This document shows positions 45,213 to 57,600 of a stretch of 64,000 nt of DNA, one piece after another. The notes beneath the pieces are model-generated. The model did no database searches and was not told where the DNA came from. It saw only the letters and a program-made list of their open reading frames with translations. Each line of letters starts with the position of its first letter. The stretch's first letter is position 1. A program made the position numbers and the translations under genes. This DNA is from Monosporascus cannonballus (lineage: Eukaryota; Ascomycota; Sordariomycetes; Xylariales): contig QJNS01000009.1 in NCBI GenBank assembly GCA_004154925.1, positions 372,001 through 436,000 on the forward strand, in the 5' to 3' direction.

Positions 45213-45660
45213 TGTTATGACCTAGCAGCCTTGGCTTCTCCAAACGGTCGGAAAGCTTAGGAGCTCAGGCCCCGACCATGCCAAGAGGGTCACGTAACTG
45301 GCTTAAAGAGACTTAATGTACTTGATTGGTGTCGCAAAGATTTGGCGCCTTGAACTAGTTAAGCCAGGAGATGGGCTTAAGGGGGCTCAAAGGTACTTAA
45401 GGAAGCCAATTTACCAAAGGATATTTTAAGCCAGCTTAAGCAACTTAAGCCAGAATAAGAATATATATGCTTATTATTTCCATAACTTAAATAATATTAG
45501 TTTGTAATAATAATTCGTTACTTAAAATATTTTTAATATTATAAAACGTAATAAATTATTATATTTATTACTTAAATTTTTACAATATTCCTATTAATAT
45601 AAACTTATCAACTTAGGTTTAATAATTAATTAATTAACTTAATCGTTATACGTTATAAGT
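45213..45660 (+). repeat. Gypsy-5 5' LTR
   Basis: TGTTATGACCTAGCAG to ATCGTTATA. The first half is unlike Gypsy-1 (TTTGGCGCC and GGAGCTCAGG motifs), the second half alike. Outer half lightly mutated, inner half AT-rich. Confidence 0.87.
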
Positions 45661-46505
45661 TTTTATTTAATAGTACCGTTAAATTCTGAATAATATTTAA
45701 TATTATTAAAATATTAACCAATATTTAAAAAATCCTTATTTAATAACTTTAGGCGCGAATTCGAATGTTAAAAAAAAGTTTAATAACTTAAAATTACGCC
45801 TGCTTAACTTTTTCTTATTCGTATAAAGCCGAAAAAACCAGAACCTTATAATAAAAAACGTAACTTTCAATCTTTTTTAATTTAAGTACGAATTTATTTT
45901 CGTTTTTTAAATCTTAACGACTTAGCGGATATGGTTCTAGCAATAAAAGTATGCCTAATAAAAAATGCGGTTAATTAATTTGGGCTTATTATGAAAACTT
46001 TTTTAAAAATAAAAAAAGTAAATAAGAAAAATTTTATTAACGAAACTTTTTCGACTTATATTAATTTCGAAAACAAAATGCGCGATAATTTCGGTAATCC
46101 GGATGAAAAACGATTAACGGTTTAACAGCTTTTATAATTCCGACAAAAAGGATTTGCGTTTAAATACGCCGTAACCTTTAAAGGTTTTGCGGTTAAAATA
46201 AAATAAGAAAAACGACGAAACTGATATTTTTATCGATATATTTTATAAAGAATTAAAAAATAATATAAAGGATAAAATTATTCGGATCGAACGATTAATT
46301 GCCCTGGACCAGGATATTATAAAGGTAATTAAAATTAATAATCGACAGTTTGAAAAATAATAAGAAAAAAAAGATAATATACTTTACGTTCGGGATATAA
46401 GTTTAATTAAGGGAAAAAACGAAACGTACCTTTTATTTTTTATGGAACGGCACCAGGATTTATAGAATTCGGCATTACCTATAAATAAAATTGGAACCAG
46501 ATTAA

Positions 46506-46547
46506 ATGCTTTAATTGTAGCAAAATGGGATATAAGGCTTATAAATA
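46506..46547 (+). pseudogene. Gypsy-5 gag zinc knuckle remnant
   Basis: Reads KCFNCSKMGYKAYKY. Two cysteines of the CCHC knuckle survive; histidine and last cysteine are now tyrosine. Confidence 0.8.
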
Positions 46548-49235
46548 CAAAAAACCTAAGAAATTACGATAAGATAACTAGACCCCTATACCGGAAAAAT
46601 AATCCAGGAATAATTAAGGAAATAATAATAAAGCTATTAATATAATTTAAGCCAAATACGTATTAAGCTTTAAGCAAAAAGTTTAATTAGGCCTATCCCG
46701 ACAAAAAATTCGACAAAAAATACGAAAAGTTAAGAAGTTAACTTAATAAGTATTACGAATACAACAAAAGATATTATAAGAATAACTATACAAATACCGG
46801 AATTGGACAGAAAAGGTTTGTTCCGGAATACCCGATTAATATGGCAAAATATATATTATACATTGTCGACAACGAGAATGTCCTAATTACGAAAAATGGA
46901 AATAACATATTTACGCATAAATTACCTATATGTATTATAAGGGATTCGATTTTATAAATCGAACCGGACATAATAAGAATAATAAATAATAATATCGATA
47001 ATTTCGAACCATAACCCTAGAAAATATCTAATAATTGGCCGAAATTGAAAATTAATCCGAAAAAAATAATACCCGTAAAAAAACCCTTTTTGTTATTATG
47101 GATAATATAATTATTAAACGGAAAAAGAGTTAATCTAACGTATGGTAAAAAAGCATTATTAGAAAATTATTACGAACCTTTATTTTTAATTAATATTTAT
47201 TACAGATTTTTACGAAAAGAAAGTTATTAAAAAAAATATATTAATTTACGGAAGATTTCTGGAACGATAGCCATAATAACATATAATGGGATACAGTCGT
47301 AAACATAAAAAAATAATTTATTCGATAAAGAAAAGAATTATAAGAAAATTAGGAATAATTAATACGGTTCGAAAGAATAGTATGCCGATAATAACGACAA
47401 ATACAGCAACTTAACGCGTTAAACGAAAAAACATAAATAAAGTTCGACCAATTCGAATAAGAATTAAAAGAAAAAAGTTACCTGTAAAAAAGCTACAAAG
47501 TAACGAAACTTAAAGAAATTAAAGGGAATTCCCAAAAAAAGTTTTAAACGCGATAATAGGAAACGTTAACGATTTTATTATTTTGGATATACGAATCGGA
47601 ACATATTGGTATACCGTAATAGTGGATTACGGAACTCTGGGCGGAAATTATATTTTACCGGCTATGGTTAATAAGTTTAAATTATTATGGAGATATAAGT
47701 TAAAACCTTATATAACGACGAATACCGAAAGTTAGGAATTTGCTTACAATAACGGAAAAATTATACGCAAAATTAATTATTTCGAGATTGTTATTTAAAA
47801 ATAACATTAAACGGTTAATTTCGATATTGCTTTATTCGGGAATTACGATATAATCTTAGGATTACTATGGATATGCCAATATGGAATTTTGATTAACGGC
47901 GGAACTGGCTAAGTAAAATTCGTTTTATTCCCTATTAATAAATAAACGAAAAAATTAAGATTTTAATATTTGATTAATAATAATAACGAATATAGGCATA
48001 AAGATATAATAAATACTTTATTACCCAAAAGAACAAAACGTAAAAAAAAACGGATATTTAAAAAAATACGACGTATTATTATTATTATTAAAACAAAATT
48101 TAAGTAATTAAATAACGATCTGGAATAATAAGAACAATAACTTAAAAAATTAGAAAATTTGATTAATATATTATTATAATACCATAAATACGAATAGTTC
48201 TTTAGGAAAAAGCTTAATACGAAATTACCAGAATATAGCGAATAGGATCATAAGATAATCCTTAAGGAAGGATTTTCGATAAAAGTTTTACCTTATTTAC
48301 AACCTTAGCGGAAACGAATTACGTACTTTTAAAAAATACCTAAAAGATCGGCTATAAAAAGGATAGATTTAATTTTGGAAGTTATTAGCAGAATATCTTA
48401 TGTTTTTCGTATTTAAAAAGAATAGAAAATTACGATTTGTAATTAATTACCGATAACTAAACGACTTTATTGTTAAAAATTAAATACTATTACCTTTAAT
48501 TACGGAAATAAAAAACTAATTTTACGGAGTTAAATGGTTTATAATATTTAATTTCAAAAATGGATATAACCTTATTAGAATTAAAAAGAAATACGAATGG
48601 AAAATAACCTTTAAAACAAAATATAAATTATTTAAATATTTGGTTATATTAATAGGATTTACGAACGTATTTATAACCTTTTAACAAATAATTAATTACG
48701 TATTACGAAAATATCTTGATGTTTTTGTTATTTATTATCTCGACGATATTCTTATTTTCTTAAAAACGGAAAAAATATACGTAAAATACGTTTATAAGAT
48801 TTTTTAAGTTTTACAAAACGTAAAATTGCTTATTAACGTAAAAAAAAGTTAATTTTATATATAAGAAATAAGAGATTTAGGATATATTATTATCCCGGAA
48901 CATATTAAAATGAACCTTAAGAAAATCGCTGTAGTTACAAAATAACAAATGTTAATTACGGTTAAGGAAGTATAGGTATTTTTTGGATTCGTTAATTATT
49001 ATAGGAAATTTATTTAAAATTTTAGCAAAATAGCCATATTCTTAATAAATTTTACGAAAAGAAAGAATTTAAATGGACGCCAGATACGGAAAAAATATTT
49101 TAGGATATTAAAGATGTAAATACGAACGAATTAATATTAATTATGTACGATTTAAACCGTCCCGTTAAATTAGAAACCGATATTTTAGATTACGCGTTAG
49201 GCATAGTAATCGGATAACGAAATAATTAAAGTAAA

Positions 49236-49439
49236 TTGTACCTTATTATATTTTTTTCATACAAATTAAAAAAAACCGAACTTAATTACGGTATTCCAGA
49301 TAAAGAATTTATGGTTATTATTATGGTATTTCGGAAATTTAGGTACTTCCTAAAAGGAAATTTGTATCAGATTAAGGTTTATACAGATTATCAAAATTTT
49401 ACCCGATTTATTACGATTAAGGAATTTATAAAACGATAA
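49236..49439 (+). pseudogene. Gypsy-5 RNase H fragment
   Basis: 67 open codons: FFSYKLKKTELNYGIPDKEF, then VIIMVFRKFRYFLKGN, VYTDYQNFTRFI. It matches the RNase H of chromodomain gypsy elements (FxSxKLxxAExNYxIxDKEx, YTDHxNL), with H changed to Y in TDYQN. Confidence 0.88.
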
Positions 49440-51089
49440 TTAAGATATGTAAAGGAATTAGCGAACTTCGATTTCGTTATTATTTATAAAAAAGGATCAG
49501 AAAACGGCAAAGCAAATGCCTTAAGTAAATAACCAAACCTTGAAGAAAAATTAGTTAAAATTAGCTATATAATTTTTGATATTACCGCAAAAGGATATTT
49601 ACGTTTACGACATAATTATAATAATTCGGGCAATACCTTACCATATACATTAGAAGATTTAATAATATAATAATAATTTCCCAAAGGATTAGAAAACGGA
49701 TAAGGTACAGGTCCTAAAGGAATATCGAAAACACTTAATACGAGAAATATACGAATATCAGTTATATGGATATCCAGAAATCCATAAAACCTTAAAACGA
49801 ATTAAACGAATATATTATTTTCCTGGAATAAAGTTTACGGTTTAAAAAATTGTACGGCAGTATAATATGTATGCCAAAACGAAAGCATTACGACATAAAC
49901 CTTACGGAAAACTATAACCGTTATTAATTACGGAACGATTATGGGATTTGATTATTTTGGACTTTATTACCAAATTTCCCTTATCCGAAAATCCAGCGAT
50001 AGGAATATATTACGATAGCATATTTATAATCGTTAACCGATTTACAAAATTTTCTTAATTTTTATCCTATTATGAGAATATAAATGCCGAATAATTAATA
50101 TATATTTTCTTTAAATATATTTTTAGTATATACGGGTTATTAATAAAGATAGTATTAAATAAAGGGTTAACGTTCGTATTTATGTTTTAGCAAGGCCTAA
50201 TAACATAAATCGGCCTAAATTATAAATTATTTAACGTTTTTAAACCTTAAACGGATAAATAAACGGAACGATTAAACCAGATACTGGAAATATATTTATA
50301 ATGTTATATTAATTACGAACAGAATAATTGGGTTAAGAAAGTACCTATCGCCTAATTAGCTTATAATATTATTTATTACGATAATATCAAAATTATTCCA
50401 GTAAACGCCAATTTCGGATTTACTTTAAAAGTTTATAAAAAAGTACGTAACGACGGTCCAATTAATATTAAGGTAATCCTTACGTTAAAACAGTTAAGAT
50501 AATTATATTAAGAAATAAAGATAAAATTAAAATTCGTACGAAAATAGATAAATAAGTATTATAACGAAAAACGGTTAAAAAATTAATTTTCGAAAAAGGG
50601 GAAATAATTTATATTATTATTAAAAATATTTAAAGAAAAAGGCCTAGTAAAAAATTTGATTTTAAATATATTAATTTATATAAAATTGTTAAAAGAATTT
50701 CCGAAAATAATTATTAATTAGAATTTCCACTAAAAGTTAAACTTTATTTAATTTTTTATGTTTTTTTATTCGAGTTAGTAATAAATACAATTAAAGTACG
50801 TACGGCATAAAACGAAGTGGAAATAAAAAACGAGATAATATATGAAATGGAGAAAAATTTCGATATGCGGAAATAAAACGGATTTACTTAGTATTTGATT
50901 AAGTGGAAAAAATATTTAAATTCCGAAAATATTTGGGAGCTAGCCAAAAATCTTATTGGCGTCCAGTGCCTATTGAAAAGCTTTTATTAGTAATAATGGG
51001 CGTATTTAAATTAATAGCCGATTAATTAATGATCGGAATATCGGGTTAGTTAGCCGCAATTTGTGTTAACGTGGCGGTCGTAATGGCGG

Positions 51090-51600
51090 CCTTTAGTTAT
51101 TATTATTTTTGCTTTAAACGTTTAAATTCTTTTATTATTTCCGTACCCTGGATGTTGTAACGAAATATCTTAATTCCCCGTTGGCGAAAGAATTTCTTTT
51201 ATTTTCGCAAATGATTTAAATAATTAAGTAATTCGTTGGTATATTATTGCAGTTCGGATAAACGTTAATAAGTTTTAAGCAGTTTTTTTTCGGTAAAACG
51301 TTCCTAAAAGTTTAGCTGATCCTTTTTAGTTATTAACCGACGGTATTCGACCTCGAAGGGACCAAAAAGATCATAAAGGCCCCCGTAAGCCGTATAAAAA
51401 AATTACTTTCCCGAACTGTAGTAAGCTTTGCAAATTTTGTTTGCAGACTTGCAGCGAAAATAGGAAATATCCAGAAATATAATAAAACCGAGACGGTCGA
51501 TGCGTTCTGAAAGAACGAAGGCGTTAGTACATTTACGAAACCGAGATATTTTAATACGACCAGATATGTTGAATATAAAGAAGGAAAAGTTACTTATTAA
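51090..51600 (-). pseudogene. Gypsy-5 opposite-strand frame: cysteine cluster plus charged helix
   Basis: Minus strand, between chromodomain and 3' LTR. Reads ISYFRCKSANKICKAYYSSG, a stop, then YGGLYDLFGPFEVEYRRL and later LNHLRK and KKFFRQRGIKIF. RCKSANKIC keeps two cysteines of the presumed CX2CX6C start. It aligns over its length with the frames in Gypsy-1 and Gypsy-6. Predicted product about 160-180 residues; role unknown. Confidence 0.6.
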
Positions 51601-51642
51601 GGTTAATAAACGGACGAATTAATCTTTAGAGATAAAAATCCT

Positions 51643-51656
51643 GGAAAGGGAAAGAT
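51643..51656 (+). promoter_or_regulatory. Gypsy-5 polypurine tract
   Basis: GGAAAGGGAAAGAT lies just before the 3' LTR. Matching purine runs precede the 3' LTRs of Gypsy-1 and Gypsy-6. Confidence 0.7.
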
Positions 51657-51658
51657 CG

Positions 51659-52096
51659 TGTTATAATTTAGTAGCTTTAACTTTTCCAAACGGTTAGAAA
51701 GTTTAGAAGTTTAAGCCCCGACCATGTTAAAAGGGTTACGTAATTAACTTAAAGAAACTTAATGTACTTAATTGGTGTTGTAAGGATTTGGCGCCTTAAG
51801 CTAGTTAAGCCAGGAGATGGGCTTAAGGGGGCTTAAGGGTATTTAAGGAAGCCAACTTACCAAAGGATCTTTTGAGCCAGTTTGAGCAGCTTGAGCCAGA
51901 ATAAGAATATATACGTTTATTATTTCCATAGCTTAGATAATATCAGCTTGCAATAATAATTCGTTACCCAAGATACCTTTGGTATTACGAGACGTGATAA
52001 GTTATTATATCTATTGCTTAGATTCTTACGATACTTTTGCCAACATAAACCCGTCGACTTAGGTTTAATAGTTGGTTAATTAGCTTAGCCGTTACA
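51659..52096 (+). repeat. Gypsy-5 3' LTR
   Basis: Begins TGTTATAATTTAG and ends GCCGTTACA. Its first 120 bp are RIP-altered and the last 300 bp are close to the original, the opposite of the 5' LTR. Confidence 0.88.
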
Positions 52097-52439
52097 AAAT
52101 AACTATATAAAATAACGAAATATGCATAAGTAATAATTTCGTTCCGATTAAAGGATACGGAAAAGTCGATATAATATTTCAAAACCCTAGCGGTACGAAA
52201 GCGTTATATTTGTATAACATAGCATATTGCGAAAATTTTGCATATAACTTGATATTTTTCCAGTAATTTCGAAAAAAGGATATTAATAAATTAATACAAA
52301 AACCAATAATGTTATTTAAAATATATATAATTAAATAATTATTATGTTAATAAATATAGTTAATCAGTTCGTTATCGAAAATATTAACGTAATAATTATT
52401 TATATAACTTTAATAACTTATAAAGAAAACGTTAATTCC

Positions 52440-53172
52440 TAAATAGCAAAATTATTACAAAGCGGTAACGACATTATGTAATATTTAAAATTAGGATATC
52501 TAGAATCCGAAATAATCGTATAGTTATAATCTTATACGAAAAAAGTCCATTTAAAGGGCCTTATAACAGTCGAATGCCAAGTATATAGCTAGGCGAAAGC
52601 TAAAAGACAAATACGCCGTATGCTTAAAGAAAAAGCTTTCCGATTAAGACAAAAAATCGTTATTGATTTCATATATTTCGAAAAAAAAAAACCTTGAAGG
52701 ATATACATACGTTATGTTTACAACCGATCGGTTTTAGACTTTATTTGGGATATTTATCTCAAGAGCTGAGAGAAGATATATTGATCATAGCGTTTCGATA
52801 CCTTTTAGTAATTTTAAAGAACTAGGATAAGTCACCTTCTTTTAGTATTAGACTTGAACTCTTAGTATTACATACCCAGGCTTAGAACGGGGGTGCAAAG
52901 CGCTTAGGAGGCGCAATTAAGGAGAAAACGATTGCGATACGAAATTGCGCTAAATTACCCTTGTTCCTAATCGTATATATCTTTAAAGCGGCAATATATC
53001 TATATAATCGTATCTTTAAATACCTATTTTTTAGCCAAGCCCATACGAGATTTATTACATTTAACTGGCGTACAAAAACGGTATAACAATACTTAATCGA
53101 AATCTTTAATAAGATTATTTACAAATATATAGCTATATGGTCTCCGTTATAATAATTATCGTTATAAAAAAT
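52440..53172 (+). pseudogene. Copia-2 integrase remnant
   Basis: The plus-strand frame reads NGGAKRLGGAIKEKTIAIRN, AKLPLF and AAIYLYNRIFKYLF, then RFITFNWRTKTV. This is the end of the copia integrase core (QNGxAER...LPxxLWxxAxxxAxYLxNRxP). The part at about 52.85-52.95 kb is less RIP-mutated than its surroundings. Confidence 0.75.
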
Positions 53173-53347
53173 TGTCAGGTGCTAAGTGGTGTACGCGTCA
53201 GGGCTACGTTACCTTTACGAGCTCGATGCGGAGGTCGGCTATATGTATGGGTGGTTTCTCCCCAGAAATGAGGTGAAAGGTCAGGTTTCAGACTGTTCTC
53301 AATAAATAGGTTACCTTGCCACTCTGACCTTCTAACAACATCTGACA
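53173..53347. repeat. solo LTR, 175 bp, almost free of RIP, perfect duplication AAAAT
   Basis: Begins TGTCAGGTGC and ends CATCTGACA (6-bp inverted ends TGTCAG/CTGACA). AAAAT stands at 53168-53172 and 53348-53352. Composition is normal with many CpA/TpG pairs, in an AT-rich background. Short length and TG...CA ends suggest a copia-type LTR or a small LTR-derived element. Strand unknown. Confidence 0.85.
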
Positions 53348-53352
53348 AAAAT

Positions 53353-54215
53353 AAAGATATTAAATTTTAAATTCCAAAATATAAATAGGTTATTTCGTCG
53401 ATTACCGATTTACGAATATTTACGAAATTTGAAATATTTTCATTGATGAGCTTATTATTATTCGAACTGTATAATTTAACAAAAAAAAGTGTTTTTGATA
53501 ATATAAAGAATTTAAAGAATAACTTTTAGGATGTAATAAAAAATAAGTTATAAAAGTTATTTCGATAGATAAAAATACTGAATTAAGCTAATAATTATTT
53601 TATATATATATTAAAGGAAAATGAACACTTAAACGGAATAATTTAATTACCGGTTGAACAAAAAAATAGTTCCAAAAAGGTACTAATGTAAAAAACGTGC
53701 AGGATCGGGAAAAATCCGTCTGTTTAAAAAGGACTAATTATCCTTATATAACTACTGTATTTGAAATATTTCCGTTCTTTGGACTATTACCGCGATTAAC
53801 GTTTGTCTTAATAATTATTACGATTATTATATCGACAGAAAAAATAAAGATAACTCTAGATTTTATAATATTATTCGGCTTAAAATGGTGGTAAAAAACG
53901 AGAATACCTTACAAGTTATAAAGGTAAATTTTTCGTATATTCCGTCACGAACTAATATTATCCGAAGAGAATATAAGTTATAAGAAACAGTATTTAATAT
54001 AAAACGTTTAACCTCCTTTATAAGTAAAAACGATAACCGGTTGATAAACTGCGAAAGTTGTAAAAAAAAATAATTATCCAAAATACGTATTATTTTGATC
54101 AGAAAGTTTTACTACCAAGATGTATAAAATGATACCTAGATCGCAGAACCGGGTACATAGGCCTAATTTATCGCCACTACTATAAGGCCATAAAAAGTTC
54201 AATATATACCCGTTA
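53353..54215 (+). other. AT-rich stretch, presumed Copia-2 integrase/reverse transcriptase linker
   Basis: Between the integrase fragment and Gypsy-6. Frames such as 53697-53894 are short and not recognisable. Assignment rests on position only. Confidence 0.4.
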
Positions 54216-54220
54216 AGGGA

Positions 54221-54636
54221 TGTTATGACCTAACGGTGTTGGCTCCTAGAAACGGTCGGGATCCTAAAAAGCCAGACCCCGACCCAGCCAAGAAGTCACG
54301 TAACTGGCTTAAAGGACTCAAAGACCCTAGTTGGTCAAAAAGGCTTCAGTCGGTTGAACACCAAAAAAGGCTCAAAAGGACTCAAAAAGACTTAACAAGA
54401 AAAATATCGTTAAGCCGTAGTAAGCACCTTGAGCCAAAACGAAAATATATACGCTTATTATTTCCATATTTTAAATAACTGCAATTTATAATATAACATC
54501 GTTACCCAAAATACTTTTGGTATTACGAAACGTTATATAATTATTATATTTATTATTCAGATTTCTATAATACTTTTATTAGTATAAATCCGTACGATTA
54601 AAGTTTAATAATTAATTAAATTTTTTGACTATTATA
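54221..54636 (+). repeat. Gypsy-6 5' LTR
   Basis: TGTTATGACCTAACGG to GACTATTATA. Same subfamily as Gypsy-1 (GGTCGGGATCC...CCCGACCCAGCC). Outer half lightly mutated, inner half AT-rich. Confidence 0.87.
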
Positions 54637-57600
54637 TATTATAAGTTTTTGTTCAATAATACCATTAATATTTTAAGCAATATCGATGAACGTGATATTT
54701 ACTAGTAAGCAGCCCGAACAGCCTCTTTACCAAGTCATTAATTACCCGGATACTGAAATAAAATCCAAAGAAAAAAAAAAGAGAAATTTCGCCTTTCTTG
54801 CGAAAAAGTTTTTTGATAACTGGATGTTATAAACGAACGTATTTTTCAACTTAAAAAAGACAATAATAATCTTACGACGTCCTTTCAAGCTGCCCATAAA
54901 AAACTTAAGGAAAAAAAAATTTCCGAAACCGGAAAACCTTTTCGAATAAACCAAATTATTTAATTAAATTTTACTAAAAAACCCAAAAAATCTTTAATTT
55001 TCTTAAGCCAGAATTTTTCGACAGAACTTTAATTAAGTTATAATTATTTTTAATTGAATACTAGATATATTTCGGATACTTTTTTATTTAATTTATCAAG
55101 CCTATTATACAAATCCAATTCGTAATTAGATAATTTACCGGAAATGCAATTACTTAATTGAAACACGTTATAAAAAAACACGTCACCTTGTTAATCGAAA
55201 AACGAAGCCCAAAAGTAATACGAATATATAATAATTACAAATAATTTAAACAAATATCAATAAAGATTTTCAGAATAATACACAAAAGAACAAACGCCCA
55301 AATTCCCATTTAATGATTACGTTAAAATGATTAAAATTTAATTACGGTAATACGTTAATTTAATTAGCTATTAAACTAAATTAAAAATAAAAAGCTTTGA
55401 TAGTAAAATTTTTAGACGGCCTCAAAAAATATAAGCAGAATTTTTTAAGTTTAATCGGCTTAATTATTTATCCGATTATATCGTTATAGCAATTAGGATT
55501 AATAATCGACAATACGCATAACGTATTAAAAGTATTTAAAAAAATGACAGTAAACCCGGATATATGGCCAATATTAACGTTCTTCGACGCAGCAATATTT
55601 CCTACGGCATAAAACCAGGACTTATGGAATTAAAAGTTATTTATAGAAAAAACTGTAGCCAAACCAAATGCTATAATTGTAATAAAATAAGATATAAGGC
55701 AACATAATACACGGTACATAAGAAACCTCGTCAAAATAATTAGAAACCAATACCTAAGGGACAATCCAAAGAAAATTAAAAAAACGAAAACAAATCCATT
55801 AATATAATTGAGCTTAAATATATGCCAGGTTCCCTATAACGAAAAATTCAATAAGAAATACGAAAAGCCAAAACGCTAGCTTAATAAATAGTACGAATAT
55901 AATAAAACACATTATAAGAATAATTATACAAATATTAAAATTAAACAGAAGAACTCTGTCCCGGAATCCTTAATCGATATAATAAAATATATGCCATATA
56001 CTGTCGATAACGAAAATATTCTAATTACGAAAAATGGAAATAACGTATTTACGAACGAATTACCCGTATGTGTTATGAAAAATTCGATTTTCCAAACCGA
56101 ACAAGAAATAATACAGACGATAAGTAATAATATCGATATTTTCGAACTATAGTTTTAAAAGATATCTAGCAATTGGCCGAAACAAAAAACTAGCCCAAAA
56201 AATAATACTTATAAAAGAATTTCATTTCAAATTACGAATAATGTAATTACTAAACGGAAAAGAAATTAATTTAACGAATAGTAAAGAAATATTACTAGAA
56301 ATTTATTACGGACCTTTATTTTTAATTAACATTTATTATAAACCTTTATAAAAGGAAAGCCGCTAAAAAATACGTTAATTTATAAGAAATCATTGGAACG
56401 ATAATTAAAACGACGTACAGTAAAATATGGTCGCAAATATGAAAAAACATTTTATTCGATAAAGAAAGAAATTGCAACAAAATCAAAAATATCAAATACG
56501 GCTGAAAAGAAAAATACGCCGACAATAACGATAAATATAATAATTTAACGCGTTAAATAAAAAAAGGTAAATAGAGTTCGACAAATTCGAATAAAAATTA
56601 GAGGAAACAAATCGCCTATTAGAAAACCGTAAAACGACGAAATCCAAAAAAATTAAAAAGAATTTCTAAAAAAGGTTCTAAACGTAACGATGAAAAACGT
56701 TAATAATCTTATTATTTTAGATATACGAATAGGACCGTATTAATATATTGCAATAATAAATTACGAAACTTTGGGCAAAGATTATATTCAATTAAATATA
56801 ATTAATAAATTTAAACTCCTATTAAAATATAAGTTAAAACCTTATATAACGATGAATGCGGAAAATCAGGTATTTGTTTATAATAATAAGAAAATCAAAT
56901 GCAAAATTTATTACCTCGAGATTTTTATCTAAAAACGATACCAAATAATTAATTTCGATGTCGTTTTACTTAGAAATTACAATATAAACTTAGGATTACC
57001 ATATATATACTAATACGGAATCTGAATTATTAAAAGAACTGGTCAAGTAAAATTTATTTTATATCCCATTAACGGCCAAAAAAAGAAAAAATTGAAATTT
57101 TAATATTTAATCGATAATAACGATAAATATAGGTATAAAGATACGACAGAAACCTTACTACCTAAAAGGATAAAATATAAAAGAAAAACGAATATTAAAA
57201 AAAATACGACGGATTATTATTATCAAAGCAAAACTAAGGTAATTGAATAACGATTTAAAATAATAGCAGCCCTAAAAATTAAAATATTTAATTAATATAT
57301 TATTATAATATCAGAGATACAAGTAATTTTTCAAAAAGGATTTCGATACGAAATTACTAAAATATAACAAATAAAATTATGAAATAATTTCTAAAAAAAG
57401 ATTTACGACGAGGTTTCACCTTATTCATAACTTTAGCGGAAACGAATTACGTATTTTTAAAGAAATACCTGAAAATTCGTCTATAAAAAATAAATTCGAC
57501 CTTCGAAATTATTAGCAGAATACCTTATGTTCTTCGTATTTAAAAAACGGAAAATTACGACTTATAGTTAATTATCGACAATTAAAAAATATTACTATTA

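Larger units (their letters stand above)
45213..52096 (+). mobile_element. Gypsy-5: full-length Ty3/gypsy (chromodomain) element, perfect duplication AAATA
   Basis: LTRs at 45213-45660 and 51659-52096; AAATA at 45208-45212 and 52097-52101; 6884 bp. Plus-strand order: gag with zinc knuckle (46506-46547), protease (about 47.56-47.96 kb), reverse transcriptase (about 48.38-49.06, DDILIF at about 48.75), RNase H (49.13-49.54; 49236-49439 open), integrase (about 49.7-50.5) and chromodomain-like end (about 50.7-50.96). An opposite-strand frame and a polypurine tract follow. It sits between the protease region and integrase of Copia-2. RIP-mutated and inactive, but the least damaged of the gypsy copies. 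Confidence 0.9.

Noticed and set aside
52840..52960. GC-richer patch as a separate insert or tRNA-derived SINE
   Set aside because: The frame translates as copia integrase (NGGAKRLGGAIKEK), so it is a less mutated part of Copia-2.
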